A stretch of 12,767 nt of DNA from Phycisphaeraceae bacterium (GTDB taxonomy: Bacteria > Planctomycetota > Phycisphaerae > Phycisphaerales > Phycisphaeraceae): the NCBI GenBank assembly GCA_016763955.1, contig JAESSU010000177.1, forward strand, positions 1 through 12,767, in the 5' to 3' direction. The position numbers and the translations under genes were made by a program. Below the pieces are notes generated by a model. It made no database searches, had not been told where the DNA came from, and saw only the letters and a list, made by a program, of their open reading frames with translations. Shown here piece after piece: positions 1 to 7,110 of the stretch (positions are counted from its first letter, which is position 1; every line of letters begins with the position of its first letter).

Positions 1-735
1 AAGTCGTCGACCATCAGGCCCAAGCACCAAGGGCAGATGCCAATAGGTCGGGATCGGGTTGAGATTTAAATAGCGATAAAGCCATAGCTGACGAGCCGCA
101 GAACGCATGAGGTCATCGCCGCGAACAACGTCTGTAATGCCTTGGCGTGCATCATCAACAACAACCGCAAGTTGATACGCAGGCAGACCTGCTTTGGTGC
201 TAAGGATAAAATCACCGACTTGCTGCTGGGCATTGTGAGCTTGCTTACCTGCAAAGCCGTCAACATATTCAAGGCACTGGTCTGGAATCATCACCCGCCA
301 TGCTGCATGGTCAATTTGTCTGCTAGGCAGGGTTGTCATCTCCGTGGGTTTACAGGTTCCGGGGTAACGCGATTCGTGTTCATCACCATGCGGAGCAGAT
401 TGCGCAAGCTCAATTTCTTTGCGTGTGCATTGGCAAGGGTAAATTAGATGCTGTTGATACAGTTGATCCAACGCCTGTTCATAGGGTTTAAGATCATCAA
501 GTTGAAACCCCGCATGGGTATCCCAGTCCATCCCTAACCACGTTAGGTCATCAACTGCCTGCTGCTTGGCCCAGGGTTTAACGCGTGGGCTGTCTAAATC
601 CTCAATTCGCAGGACGATTTTCCATGCGTTTTGACGTGCCATCGCCCAGTTAATTAAAAATGTCCGTGCATTACCAAGGTGTAAAGCACCTGTTGGAGAC
701 GGAGCAAGTCGGGTTGTACGTTGCATCAAGGGCAT
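1..735 (-). CDS. gluQ: Glutamyl-Q tRNA(Asp) synthetase, 3' end cut off by the window
   Basis: GluQ is a paralogue of the glutamyl-tRNA synthetase catalytic domain. It activates glutamate and attaches it to queuosine at the wobble position of tRNA-Asp instead of to the tRNA 3' end. The reading frame is open for 245 codons from the ATG at 735 to the left edge. The N-terminus carries the class I signature APSPTGALHLGN, with the HIGH-like motif HLGN at residues 19-22. The zinc site of the family is visible as C101, C103, Y124 and C128 (CQC...RYPGTC). The stretch GDDLMRSAARQ and the terminal GPDGRRL lead into the family's KMSKS-like site, which lies just outside the window. The family is about 300 residues with no anticodon-binding domain, so roughly 50-60 residues are missing. 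A second in-frame ATG lies at 726; the first is preferred because GGA lies just upstream of it. It diverges from purN with only 21 bp between the two starts. Confidence 0.93.
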   Translation of the reverse strand, partial: MPLMQRTTRLAPSPTGALHLGNARTFLINWAMARQNAWKIVLRIEDLDSPRVKPWAKQQAVDDLTWLGMDWDTHAGFQLDDLKPYEQALDQLYQQHLIYPCQCTRKEIELAQSAPHGDEHESRYPGTCKPTEMTTLPSRQIDHAAWRVMIPDQCLEYVDGFAGKQAHNAQQQVGDFILSTKAGLPAYQLAVVVDDARQGITDVVRGDDLMRSAARQLWLYRYLNLNPIPTYWHLPLVLGPDGRRL

Positions 736-745
736 GGTGTCCAGT

Positions 746-751
746 ATTGTA
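746..751 (-). promoter_or_regulatory. Possible -10 element for gluQ
   Basis: Read on the minus strand, TACAAT differs from the consensus TATAAT at one position and ends 10 bp before the gluQ ATG. If it is used, transcription would start almost at the start codon, giving a nearly leaderless message. No convincing -35 hexamer lies 16-18 bp upstream, so this is only a weak candidate. Confidence 0.25.
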
Positions 752-756
752 TCGAT

Positions 757-1398
757 ATGACAGACTCACAAACATGCCCATCGGGACATTTGAAATTAGC
801 AGTGCTCCTTAGCGGCTCAGGTAGAACGTTACAGAATATTGCAGACTGTATCAACGCAGGCAAGCTCAATGCACAGATTACCACCGTCATTAGCTCGCAG
901 CCGGACGTTTACGGCCTGCAACGTGCTAGCGATTTAAATCTGCCAACGCATATCATTCGTCGCAAAGATTATGCTGATGTCCAAGCTTTTGCTAAAGCCA
1001 ACTGGGAGATTGTCCGCCAGACGGGTGTAGATTATGTCTGCCTTGCAGGATACATGACGCTGCTGCCTATTGCTCCAGATTTTGTGAATCGAGTGATCAA
1101 TATCCATCCCGCACTACTGCCTAATTTTGGTGGCAAGGGGATGTTTGGTCATCACGTCCACGAAGCAGTCATCGCCCACGGCTGCAAGGTCTCAGGCTGT
1201 AGCGTCCACTTTTGTGATGACAACTACGACACCGGCCCAATCATCGTCCAACGCACCTGCCCCGTATTAGCAGATGACGACGCAGAAGCCTTAGCAGACC
1301 GTGTCTTTGAGCAAGAGACCCTCGCATACATCCAAGCCTTACAAGCACTCTCACAAGGCCGTGTGACGCTAGATGGCCAGCGGGCTTTGGTTAGATAA
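757..1398 (+). CDS. purN: Phosphoribosylglycinamide formyltransferase (GAR transformylase)
   Basis: PurN transfers a formyl group from 10-formyl-tetrahydrofolate to glycinamide ribonucleotide, the third step of de novo purine synthesis, in the cytoplasm. The 213-residue product matches the usual length (E. coli about 212). The N-terminal phosphate-binding loop reads LLSGSGRTLQNI (residues 17-28). The catalytic trio expected from the family is present: N115 and H117 in INIHPALLP, and D158 in DDNYDTGPII, with the conserved VSGCSVHF just before it. LAGYMTLL (96-103) contributes to the folate pocket. The ATG at 757 is chosen because it gives the normal N-terminus. A TTG at 721 in the same frame would add 12 residues and overlap the divergent gluQ start. 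No clear Shine-Dalgarno sequence precedes 757. The gene converges on rimO. Confidence 0.95.
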   Translation: MTDSQTCPSGHLKLAVLLSGSGRTLQNIADCINAGKLNAQITTVISSQPDVYGLQRASDLNLPTHIIRRKDYADVQAFAKANWEIVRQTGVDYVCLAGYMTLLPIAPDFVNRVINIHPALLPNFGGKGMFGHHVHEAVIAHGCKVSGCSVHFCDDNYDTGPIIVQRTCPVLADDDAEALADRVFEQETLAYIQALQALSQGRVTLDGQRALVR

Positions 1399-1413
1399 CA
1401 AAGACATTTTTAA

Positions 1414-1440
1414 CCACGGCAAGCACGCAAGACACGGACT
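1414..1440. repeat. Three CACG motifs at exact 9-bp spacing
   Basis: CACG occurs at 1415, 1424 and 1433, each inside a similar 9-mer (CCACGGCAA, GCACGCAAG, ACACGGACT), 15 bp after the purN stop. It resembles the degenerate ACCACGAAG-type intergenic repeats that I recall from planctomycetes and other bacteria. Function is unknown, and chance cannot be excluded for three units. Confidence 0.4.
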
Positions 1441-1501
1441 TCTTTTTAGAGAGCATTGTTATTTTAACCGTAGCATCTACACGCAGACAAGTATGTTTGC
1501 G

Positions 1502-1524
1502 GCTATTGAGAATCAAACAATAGC
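1502..1524. other. Hairpin between convergent purN and rimO
   Basis: GCTATTG (1502-1508) and CAATAGC (1518-1524) form a perfect 7-bp stem around a 9-nt loop. No U-tract follows on either strand, so an intrinsic terminator is doubtful. It could protect 3' ends or act in Rho-dependent termination. It overlaps the adjacent dispersed repeat copy. Confidence 0.4.
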
Positions 1525-1547
1525 TGCGACACAACGTGTCGCTGATG
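1519..1547 (+). repeat. Dispersed palindromic repeat, copy 1 (internally deleted)
   Basis: AATAGCTGCGACAC (1519-1532) and GTGTCGCTGATG (1536-1547) flank a 3-nt spacer. GCGACAC and GTGTCGC form a perfect 7-bp stem. The same two blocks recur, reverse-complemented, at 6982-7017 downstream of rho, where the spacer is a 10-nt GCCCCCGGAA core. This copy appears to have lost that core. It lies 4 bp beyond the rimO stop codon. Confidence 0.65.
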
Positions 1548-1551
1548 TCTC

Positions 1552-3057
1552 TCACGCTAACGGCAATGAAAAAGTCTTATCCAACTCTTCAACCGGGCGG
1601 GCGACTAGATCATAATCACTGTGGCCAATGATACGGCAGTGGACTAACTCGCCGGGGGCTAGCTTGCGGTTAGCTTGCACGTAAGTCGTTGAGTCCACTT
1701 GCGGGGCTTGCTGGTAGGATCGCCCTTCATAGAGATGGGCGGGCGTGTCCGCATCTTGGGGCGAGCCTTGGGTTTCGGTCTCTTCCTCGATGAGAATGTC
1801 ATATTCCTGCTGATCTTGTGCTAACGCTTCATTGCGTTCAAAGACGACTTCTTGCTGAGCAAGCATCAGCTCTTCAATGCGAGCATCGATGACATCTTGA
1901 GGGATTGCGTGTTGTTTGTGTTGCGTGCCAGCGGGGGTTCCAGGTTCAGGTGAGTAGCCAAAGACCCCCATGTTTTCAAAGCCAAAGTCTTTAACGAATG
2001 CGACCAACTCATCGTGTTGTGCATCGGTTTCGCCGGGATAGCCGGAGATGAAGGTGGTGCGGATGGTCATGCCCGGGACGCGGTCGCGGAGTTTGTCGAG
2101 CAAGGTTTCGATGAGCTTGCGGGAGGTTTTGCGACGCATGTTATCTAGCACGGTGTCATTGATATGCTGTAATGGAATGTCGATGTAGGGCAGGATGTTT
2201 TGCAATCTTGCCATGGTGTCGATCATCTCGTCGGTGAAGCACGAGGGGTAGGCATACATCAGTCGCAGCCACGCGCCGCCTTGTTCAGAAGCGAGTTGGT
2301 CAAGTTCACTGAGCATGCCCGACAAACCTGCATCGTAGCCGATGTCTGTGCCATAGCTGGTGGTGTCTTGGCCGATGAGGTTTAGTTCGAACGCGCCATC
2401 TGCCATGAGTTCGCGAGCTTCATCGAGGATTGCATCGAGGAGTTTAGAACGCATCTTCCCACGGATTGATGGGATGGTGCAGAAGGTGCAATTTTGGTTA
2501 CAGCCTTCAGAGATTCGCAGGTAAGCATAATGTCTAGGGGTTAATCGCAAGCGGGTGGCATCGGATTCAAAATAGCCCTTAGCTTCAATGCCCCGATGTT
2601 CCTTAGCAACGGTCGCGTTCGCTGCAATGCTCGAATAAATCGGTAGGTCAACAGCAATGTCATTTTGCGTTGGACGCGATCCACGCACCGCTTCGACAAT
2701 CCGATCACGATCAAACACGCCAATCATTGCATCAATATCAGGACACCACTGAAGCATCTTTGCACGGTGACGTTGCACGAGGCAGCCTGCCACAATAACG
2801 CGCTTGATTTTGCCTGCCTTTTTGAGTTGTGTAGCCTTTTTGATTTCATCGACGGACTCTTCTTTGGAAGCTTCAAGAAAGCCGCATGTGTTGATCACCA
2901 CGGCATCAGCGGTCATTTCGTCGCTAATGGGCATTAGGCCGTCTTCTGCTAACAAGCCGAGCATTTTTTCGCTGTCCACGAGATTTTTAGGACAGCCCAG
3001 ACTCACGAAGGCGACGGTGTTGATGGCTTGTTTTTTCTTAGACTTGGTAGCGGACAT
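1552..3057 (-). CDS. rimO: Ribosomal protein uS12 (aspartate) methylthiotransferase RimO
   Basis: RimO is a radical-SAM enzyme that adds a methylthio group to the beta carbon of a conserved aspartate of ribosomal protein S12. The N-terminal methylthiotransferase domain has the three cysteines of the auxiliary iron-sulfur cluster: C22 (SLGCPKN), C58 (INTCGF) and C92 (VAGCLV). The radical-SAM motif CNQNCTFC supplies C186, C190 and C193, followed by IPSIRGKMRS, which is typical of RimO. The C-terminal end is a TRAM domain (about residues 420-490). At 501 residues it is longer than E. coli RimO (441). The extra length is a Lys-rich N-terminal tail of about 13 residues, a longer linker before the SAM motif, and an acidic insert early in the TRAM domain (EEETETQGSPQDADTP). 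All catalytic residues are intact. AGG lies about 8 nt before the ATG. Confidence 0.95.
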   Translation of the reverse strand: MSATKSKKKQAINTVAFVSLGCPKNLVDSEKMLGLLAEDGLMPISDEMTADAVVINTCGFLEASKEESVDEIKKATQLKKAGKIKRVIVAGCLVQRHRAKMLQWCPDIDAMIGVFDRDRIVEAVRGSRPTQNDIAVDLPIYSSIAANATVAKEHRGIEAKGYFESDATRLRLTPRHYAYLRISEGCNQNCTFCTIPSIRGKMRSKLLDAILDEARELMADGAFELNLIGQDTTSYGTDIGYDAGLSGMLSELDQLASEQGGAWLRLMYAYPSCFTDEMIDTMARLQNILPYIDIPLQHINDTVLDNMRRKTSRKLIETLLDKLRDRVPGMTIRTTFISGYPGETDAQHDELVAFVKDFGFENMGVFGYSPEPGTPAGTQHKQHAIPQDVIDARIEELMLAQQEVVFERNEALAQDQQEYDILIEEETETQGSPQDADTPAHLYEGRSYQQAPQVDSTTYVQANRKLAPGELVHCRIIGHSDYDLVARPVEELDKTFSLPLA

Positions 3058-3108
3058 GAGGATACCTGTGGTTGGGTGTTACGGGTGTTGTGCGTCTCGT
3101 TTTTCAAG

Positions 3109-3138
3109 GCAGTACAGTGATGTTAGGACAAGCGTCAA
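3109..3138 (-). promoter_or_regulatory. Possible promoter for rimO
   Basis: On the minus strand TTGACG (3133-3138) matches five of six -35 bases. TACTGC (3109-3114) lies 18 bp further on as a poor -10. It sits about 50 bp before the rimO start, in the 150-bp gap after the lipoprotein gene. Support is weak because of the -10. Confidence 0.3.
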
Positions 3139-3207
3139 CAAAGCTAGTGCCTCGCTGATGTGACTCGTGAGTCCCCGGTAGGTTGTGTCTCTAAAATCAA
3201 TCGAAAG

Positions 3208-4875
3208 TTATTTTAGATCAAGGGTGTCCACGCTATGGCCGTGAATTTTGACACCACTTTTCCAGTTGTTGGGTAGATTCTTGATCTCTTGAAGTTCTTT
3301 GGTTTTGACCATCAGGACCTTCTGGCTGAAACTGCTTTTTGCATCTTTTTGCTGGTAGGTTTCATCGACAGCTTGATCTGGCCAGATGGTTTGATCTGAC
3401 AGCAAAGCAAAAGCACCTTGGGGGGTTTGGTAGTTGATGATGTAAAGCTTGTGATAACCAAAGAGCAATGCGGGGGTGCTGGTTTTGTCTGATAGCTTGG
3501 TGATTTCTCTTTGCACGACAGCACGAAGTTTTTTGTTTGCATCACTTGATGCTTGTTTAAGCAGGGGTAAAGCTTCATCACCAAAACGTTCGCGGAACAT
3601 GACCACGCCTAATTCTGAGGGATGTTTGACGAAGGTGTCTTCGTAGGCTTGTTTGATGGTTTCGTCGTTACGAATCCAGTGATACAAACGACGTGCGATG
3701 AAGCTAGCGTGTTTGATGCTTGCACGGGCTGCATAGTTTTTTAGAGCTTGGGTGACCGCTTTATCTGCCGCTAGAATTCCACGGCGAGCGTCGAACATCG
3801 CTTTACCTGATGCGTCATATCCCAAATTGGTGATCGCTGCACCGTAGGTTCGTGAGATACGGTATTGCATGATCCGGTTGCCGACGACTAGACGGTCGAT
3901 GCGGTTGTACCGGGTTTGTTGCAAGAGCTTTTGGGCTGAGTAGGTTGCATTTTGCGGGTAAGCTTGGAAGAGAGCGTCAATGGCCATTGCACGAGGGGCG
4001 GCGGCCTTGGCATAACGGATGACGTCGTAGAGCAACGAAGTGCCGTTGCGTGGTTTTTCTTTGATGACAATGCGAATTGCCTGAGCAATGGAGGCTAGGT
4101 TTGCAGTGTTGATTTGTTTGAGAACGATGCTCGCGTCATAGGGTTTGCCGTCTTCGACCAATTGCTGCATTGTTGGCAAGGGGAGTGTTTCTTGCATACG
4201 TTTTGGCGTGGGTCGGTGAATGGGTTTGATTGCTTTTTCTGAGCTGGTGACCTGATGCCGCCGGCTCAAAAAACCGTCCGATGCAGATAAACTCGTGTTA
4301 GATACCAATTGGGGCTGACGACGAGGGCGCTTTGCAACAGGCTTGGCTTGGGCGACCTTCACAGGTGCAGGCTTGGTGACAGCAACCACAGGGGCTGGCT
4401 TAGCGACTGCGGCCACAGGAACGGGCTTAGGTGCAACAGTCGCCGCAACGGGCTTGATCACAGGCTTAGGTGCAGCAGGCACAGGTGCTGGCGATGGAGT
4501 CTTAACAACGGCAACAGCCACCGTGACAGGCTTAGGAGCATGGGTAGGAGCTGGAGTAGGAACGGGTGTCGATTTGACCCTCGCTGCGGCAGTGACCACA
4601 GGTTGAGGCACGGATTTGACGACAGGTGTAACCGCTGCAACAGGGGGATGCTGGATCGTCACAATGGCAGCCTGTTCTGGCATTTTTAGTTCATTGGGTT
4701 CGACCTTTTGACCTGCATGGCTTGCGCGGAAGGCAAGGTATTCTCGCTCGGTCATCGCGGATGTTTGATCTGCTGGGTATTGACTTTGGGGCGAGGATGT
4801 GGAACACCCCACAGTCACGCTGACCATGACCAATGCCCCAGTTCCTAAACGCTTAAATATGGCCGACATCTGCAT
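3208..4875 (-). CDS. Probable lipoprotein with Pro/Ala/Val/Lys linker, unknown function
   Basis: I do not recognise this 555-residue protein. A basic start (FKRLG) and a hydrophobic stretch (residues 11-22) run into VTVGC, giving a likely lipoprotein cysteine at C24; the -3 residue is Thr, so the lipobox is not ideal. Residues 76-182 are a low-complexity linker rich in Pro, Ala, Val and Lys, with recurring KPAPV/KPV steps like the periplasm-spanning linkers of TonB or TolA. It ends in a basic KRPRRQP patch. Residues 230-555 look folded and mainly helical, possibly with helical repeats at 238-300. I infer a membrane anchor, a spacer across the cell envelope, and a C-terminal domain that binds something. 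AAGGGA lies 5 nt before the ATG at 4875, which favours that start over the ATG two codons later. It is transcribed away from the coaE remnant and in the same direction as rimO. Confidence 0.82.
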   Translation of the reverse strand: MQMSAIFKRLGTGALVMVSVTVGCSTSSPQSQYPADQTSAMTEREYLAFRASHAGQKVEPNELKMPEQAAIVTIQHPPVAAVTPVVKSVPQPVVTAAARVKSTPVPTPAPTHAPKPVTVAVAVVKTPSPAPVPAAPKPVIKPVAATVAPKPVPVAAVAKPAPVVAVTKPAPVKVAQAKPVAKRPRRQPQLVSNTSLSASDGFLSRRHQVTSSEKAIKPIHRPTPKRMQETLPLPTMQQLVEDGKPYDASIVLKQINTANLASIAQAIRIVIKEKPRNGTSLLYDVIRYAKAAAPRAMAIDALFQAYPQNATYSAQKLLQQTRYNRIDRLVVGNRIMQYRISRTYGAAITNLGYDASGKAMFDARRGILAADKAVTQALKNYAARASIKHASFIARRLYHWIRNDETIKQAYEDTFVKHPSELGVVMFRERFGDEALPLLKQASSDANKKLRAVVQREITKLSDKTSTPALLFGYHKLYIINYQTPQGAFALLSDQTIWPDQAVDETYQQKDAKSSFSQKVLMVKTKELQEIKNLPNNWKSGVKIHGHSVDTLDLK

Positions 4876-5106
4876 GTGGATCCCTTGTCTGTTAATACGG
4901 TTTTAGGGTACATCCTCAGGGCATAGCCGCTGAGAGTGATATAGCCACACACTTTAGCAGATTTGTGACTGGGATTCGAACAATCATGATGCCAGATTTG
5001 AACACTTTTTCATAAAATTTCAGACAGGACTTGAATTTACCATGCGAAACGGGTTAAATAACAAGTGGAGAAAGAATCCGATCTGAGTTCTGGCAACCCA
5101 TTTGCC
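4876..5106. other. Divergent upstream region with no gene seen
   Basis: This AT-richer stretch should carry the promoter of the lipoprotein gene on the minus strand and whatever drove the coaE/rho direction on the plus strand. No open frame of note and no convincing paired -35/-10 on the plus strand were found. Confidence 0.5.
4951..4959 (-). promoter_or_regulatory. Possible extended -10 for the lipoprotein gene
   Basis: On the minus strand TGCTAAAGT has the TGn extension plus TAAAGT (four of six -10 bases), about 75 bp before the ATG. No clear -35 is seen. Confidence 0.25.
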
Positions 5107-5677
5107 ATGCCCAATATCGTGGGAAGCGAAAAAAACAGCAACCGTCCTAGCAGAAAATTCATTCTGGCAGATTGGTTAATGATGTTTTAAGTGGCTTTAA
5201 CGAAACATGGATAGGAATTTTATTGCAGATGCCGGTATCATCTGAAATAAAATCGGGGAACGTGTTTCCGTCAGATCGATTCTCAATTCGGATGGTTCGC
5301 TTAGTCAACTCGAAAGACGATTAATCGAACATCACCCGTATGAACATTTTACAATACGCTCAATTAGGTGGTGGACCTGATAGACGGGTTGTTTTGATGG
5401 CTCAACGAGTTAGTCAATTTTATCTCTGATATTCCATGTGGCTTAGTCCAATGGGATAAATGTCGGAAGCAGCTTCTATCAGCGGTTTCCTATGGAGATA
5501 AAGTGATGGTGGTTAGGAGCATCTTCTAAGAAGATGTCTAGCAGCCATTAAGCAAGGGACAAGAAATTGTCAGATCACGGCAATCATGAGCAGCTTGCTC
5601 GGATTGTCATTCACAATAATCAAGTTGACCGCTCTGAAAAGAGTTCTGTCACCCTAAATGTGATGTACACACAATGA
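5107..5677 (+). pseudogene. coaE: Decayed dephospho-CoA kinase (coaE) remnant
   Basis: No frame stays open, but pieces in successive frames follow the CoaE order. From the ATG at 5107, PNIVGSEKNSNRPSRKF resembles the P-loop region (GGIGSGKS...RxF). ILADWL with a frame slip to NDVLSG resembles the IDADxL...VL block. ILNSDGSLSQLERRLIEHHP (about 5277-5336) resembles the VLxxDGxLDRxxLRxxVF segment. RRVVLMAQRV (about 5384-5413) fits the helix after the LIHP motif. SDIPCGLVQWDK (about 5425-5460) resembles LDIPLLxExGWDK. EQLARIVIHNNQ (about 5588-5624) resembles the C-terminal ADxVIDNNGxLE block. The 571-bp span fits a roughly 190-200-codon gene. The last frame ends at TGA 5675-5677, overlapping the rho ATG as ATGA, which suggests former translational coupling. 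CoaE catalyses the last step of coenzyme A synthesis, so a working copy would be needed elsewhere. This is recognition by eye; none of the pieces is decisive alone. Confidence 0.45.
5520..5536. repeat. 17-bp perfect palindrome upstream of rho
   Basis: CATCTTCT-A-AGAAGATG is a perfect dyad with 8-bp arms, about 138 bp before the rho ATG. It lies in the poorly coding part of the coaE remnant. It could be an operator for a dimeric regulator or a short hairpin in the rho leader, or chance. Confidence 0.4.
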
Positions 5678-6900
5678 ACGTTTTTAACGGTATTTTCGAG
5701 CAAGGTAAAAAGTCCGACGGCCGCGTTCGCGAGTTGGACAAAACACTCATCTCTGACCCAAGAGACCCAGTGCTCCCCTTTCACTTGATACAAAAGTATG
5801 GCCTTAGACCCGGCATGCGCATTGAAGTGAGCTTGGGCAAACCCTTTGGTGGTGCACAGGCAGATCAAAATAATGGGGGTCGTCAGGGACGTAATCAACG
5901 CAACAATCGTCATAATAAGCGTCATCCCAAAAAGCTCGCCATTGCACCTAACGCGCGGGTTGCTAAAGATATTCTGTCCATTGAAGGGCTTGAACCTGAA
6001 GCCTTTTTTAACTCTCTTGAGGGTCGAAAATTTGAAAATCTGACCAGTGTCGATCCGCATCCACGTATCACACTGGAATATCCCGGCTGCCCGCCATCGT
6101 GTCGTCTGATCGACATGTTTTGTCCGATTGGATTTGGGCAACGTGCCATGATCGTCTCGCCTCCTAAAGCGGGTAAAACGACATTGCTTCAGCAGATCGC
6201 TTTTGCCATTGAGAAAAATCACGACAATGCCGAAGTGATTGCATTGCTCATTGATGAACGTCCTGAAGAAGTCACGGACTTTCGTCGCAATGTCCCTTGT
6301 ACCGTGCTTGCGAGTTCTAACGATCACTCCACTGAGCAGCATGTTGCCTTGGCGACCACTGCAATAGACCGCGCTCGTCGTAAAGTTGAGCAGGGCAAAG
6401 ACGTGGTGATTTTACTTGACTCACTGACCCGTGTGGGCCGTGCATTTAATAATGCCCCAAGTGTCGCCAACTCCGGTCGCACGCTCTCAGGGGGTATGGA
6501 TTCCATGGCGATGGCCATTCCCAAACAGATCTTTGGTGCTGCCCGTAAGTTTGAAGAAGGCGGATCATTGACCATCATTGCGACTGCTTTGGTAGATACC
6601 GGTTCGCGGGGTGATCAAGTGATCTTTGAAGAGTTCAAAGGCACGGGTAATATGGAATTGATCCTTGATCGTTCGATCACTGAAAAGCGTGTCTTTCCTG
6701 CTATTAATCTTGCGGCCAGTGGCACGCGCAAGGAACACTTGTTGATGCCCGAGGTTGAGTTGGAAACGATTAACGCCCTGCGTCGTCGCTTGCTTAACAT
6801 GCCCCCCGTTCAGCAGATTGAACAGTTACTTAAAGCATTGGAACACTTTAGAACCAATGCCGAATTGGTGGGCATGAATAAACAAGCAGCCGGAGCGTAA
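5674..6900 (+). CDS. rho: Transcription termination factor Rho
   Basis: Rho is a hexameric RNA-dependent ATPase/helicase that releases transcripts from RNA polymerase. The 408-residue product has the full motor domain: Walker A PPKAGKTT (163-170), Walker B VVILLDSLTRVGRAFN with D249, the Q-loop region SGGMDSMAMAIPKQ, FEEGGSLTIIATALVDTGS, and the R-loop region SGTRKEHLL. The N-terminal helical subdomain of typical Rho is absent. The protein begins inside the cold-shock-like RNA-binding domain (GIFEQG... HLIQKYGLRPGMRIE). The usual GFGFLR RNA-binding motif is not recognisable; the place is held by SDGRVREL. Residues about 59-88 form an Asn/Arg/Gly/Lys-rich insert (NNGGRQGRNQRNNRHNKR), probably basic and disordered, which may help bind RNA. 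An in-frame TGA at 5635-5637 with no other start codon after it fixes the start at 5674. There is no clear Shine-Dalgarno, which fits past coupling to the upstream coaE frame. Confidence 0.95.
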   Translation: MNVFNGIFEQGKKSDGRVRELDKTLISDPRDPVLPFHLIQKYGLRPGMRIEVSLGKPFGGAQADQNNGGRQGRNQRNNRHNKRHPKKLAIAPNARVAKDILSIEGLEPEAFFNSLEGRKFENLTSVDPHPRITLEYPGCPPSCRLIDMFCPIGFGQRAMIVSPPKAGKTTLLQQIAFAIEKNHDNAEVIALLIDERPEEVTDFRRNVPCTVLASSNDHSTEQHVALATTAIDRARRKVEQGKDVVILLDSLTRVGRAFNNAPSVANSGRTLSGGMDSMAMAIPKQIFGAARKFEEGGSLTIIATALVDTGSRGDQVIFEEFKGTGNMELILDRSITEKRVFPAINLAASGTRKEHLLMPEVELETINALRRRLLNMPPVQQIEQLLKALEHFRTNAELVGMNKQAAGA

Positions 6901-6970
6901 TCTGCGGTTGGTTTGATTGTTTTTTGTATCACCGCTAGTGGTTCATTACAGCTAAAACGTTACGGATTGC

Positions 6971-7031
6971 ATCTTGCGATGCATCAGCGACACGCCCCCG
7001 GAAGTGTCGCAGCTATTTCCCGTCGCAAGAT
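6971..7031 (-). repeat. Dispersed palindromic repeat, copy 2, inside a nested hairpin
   Basis: CATCAGCGACAC (6982-6993), a GCCCCCGGAA core (6994-7003) and GTGTCGCAGCTATT (7004-7017) form the fullest copy, with GCGACAC/GTGTCGC as a 7-bp stem. An outer perfect 9-bp stem, ATCTTGCGA (6971-6979) with TCGCAAGAT (7023-7031), encloses it. On the minus strand its flanking blocks are identical to copy 1 downstream of rimO. It lies about 70 bp after the rho stop. No U-tract follows. Confidence 0.65.
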
Positions 7032-7110
7032 TGATCGTGATCCAATACAAAACAGATGCAATAAAGCTCTCGTAGACCGTCAGTGATTACTTGATGGTTT
7101 GACACACAAG

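Noticed and set aside
1373..1615. Plus-strand open frame overlapping the ends of purN and rimO
   Set aside because: It starts inside purN, ends inside rimO on the opposite strand, and crosses the hairpin and repeat region without any recognisable domain.
4309..4689. Plus-strand frames over the lipoprotein linker, giving Arg/Gly/His-rich or Ala/Thr/Gly-rich peptides
   Set aside because: These are low-complexity mirrors of the Pro/Ala/Val/Lys linker on the minus strand, with no independent start signals.
4970..5015. tRNA-like TTCGAATCC and TTCAAATC motifs on the minus strand
   Set aside because: The flanking bases do not pair as a T-arm, and no D-arm, anticodon arm or acceptor stem could be built around either motif.
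5620..6342. Long open frame on the minus strand opposite rho (240 codons)
   Set aside because: It is antisense to the conserved Rho motor domain, has no recognisable motif, and is a by-product of rho codon use.
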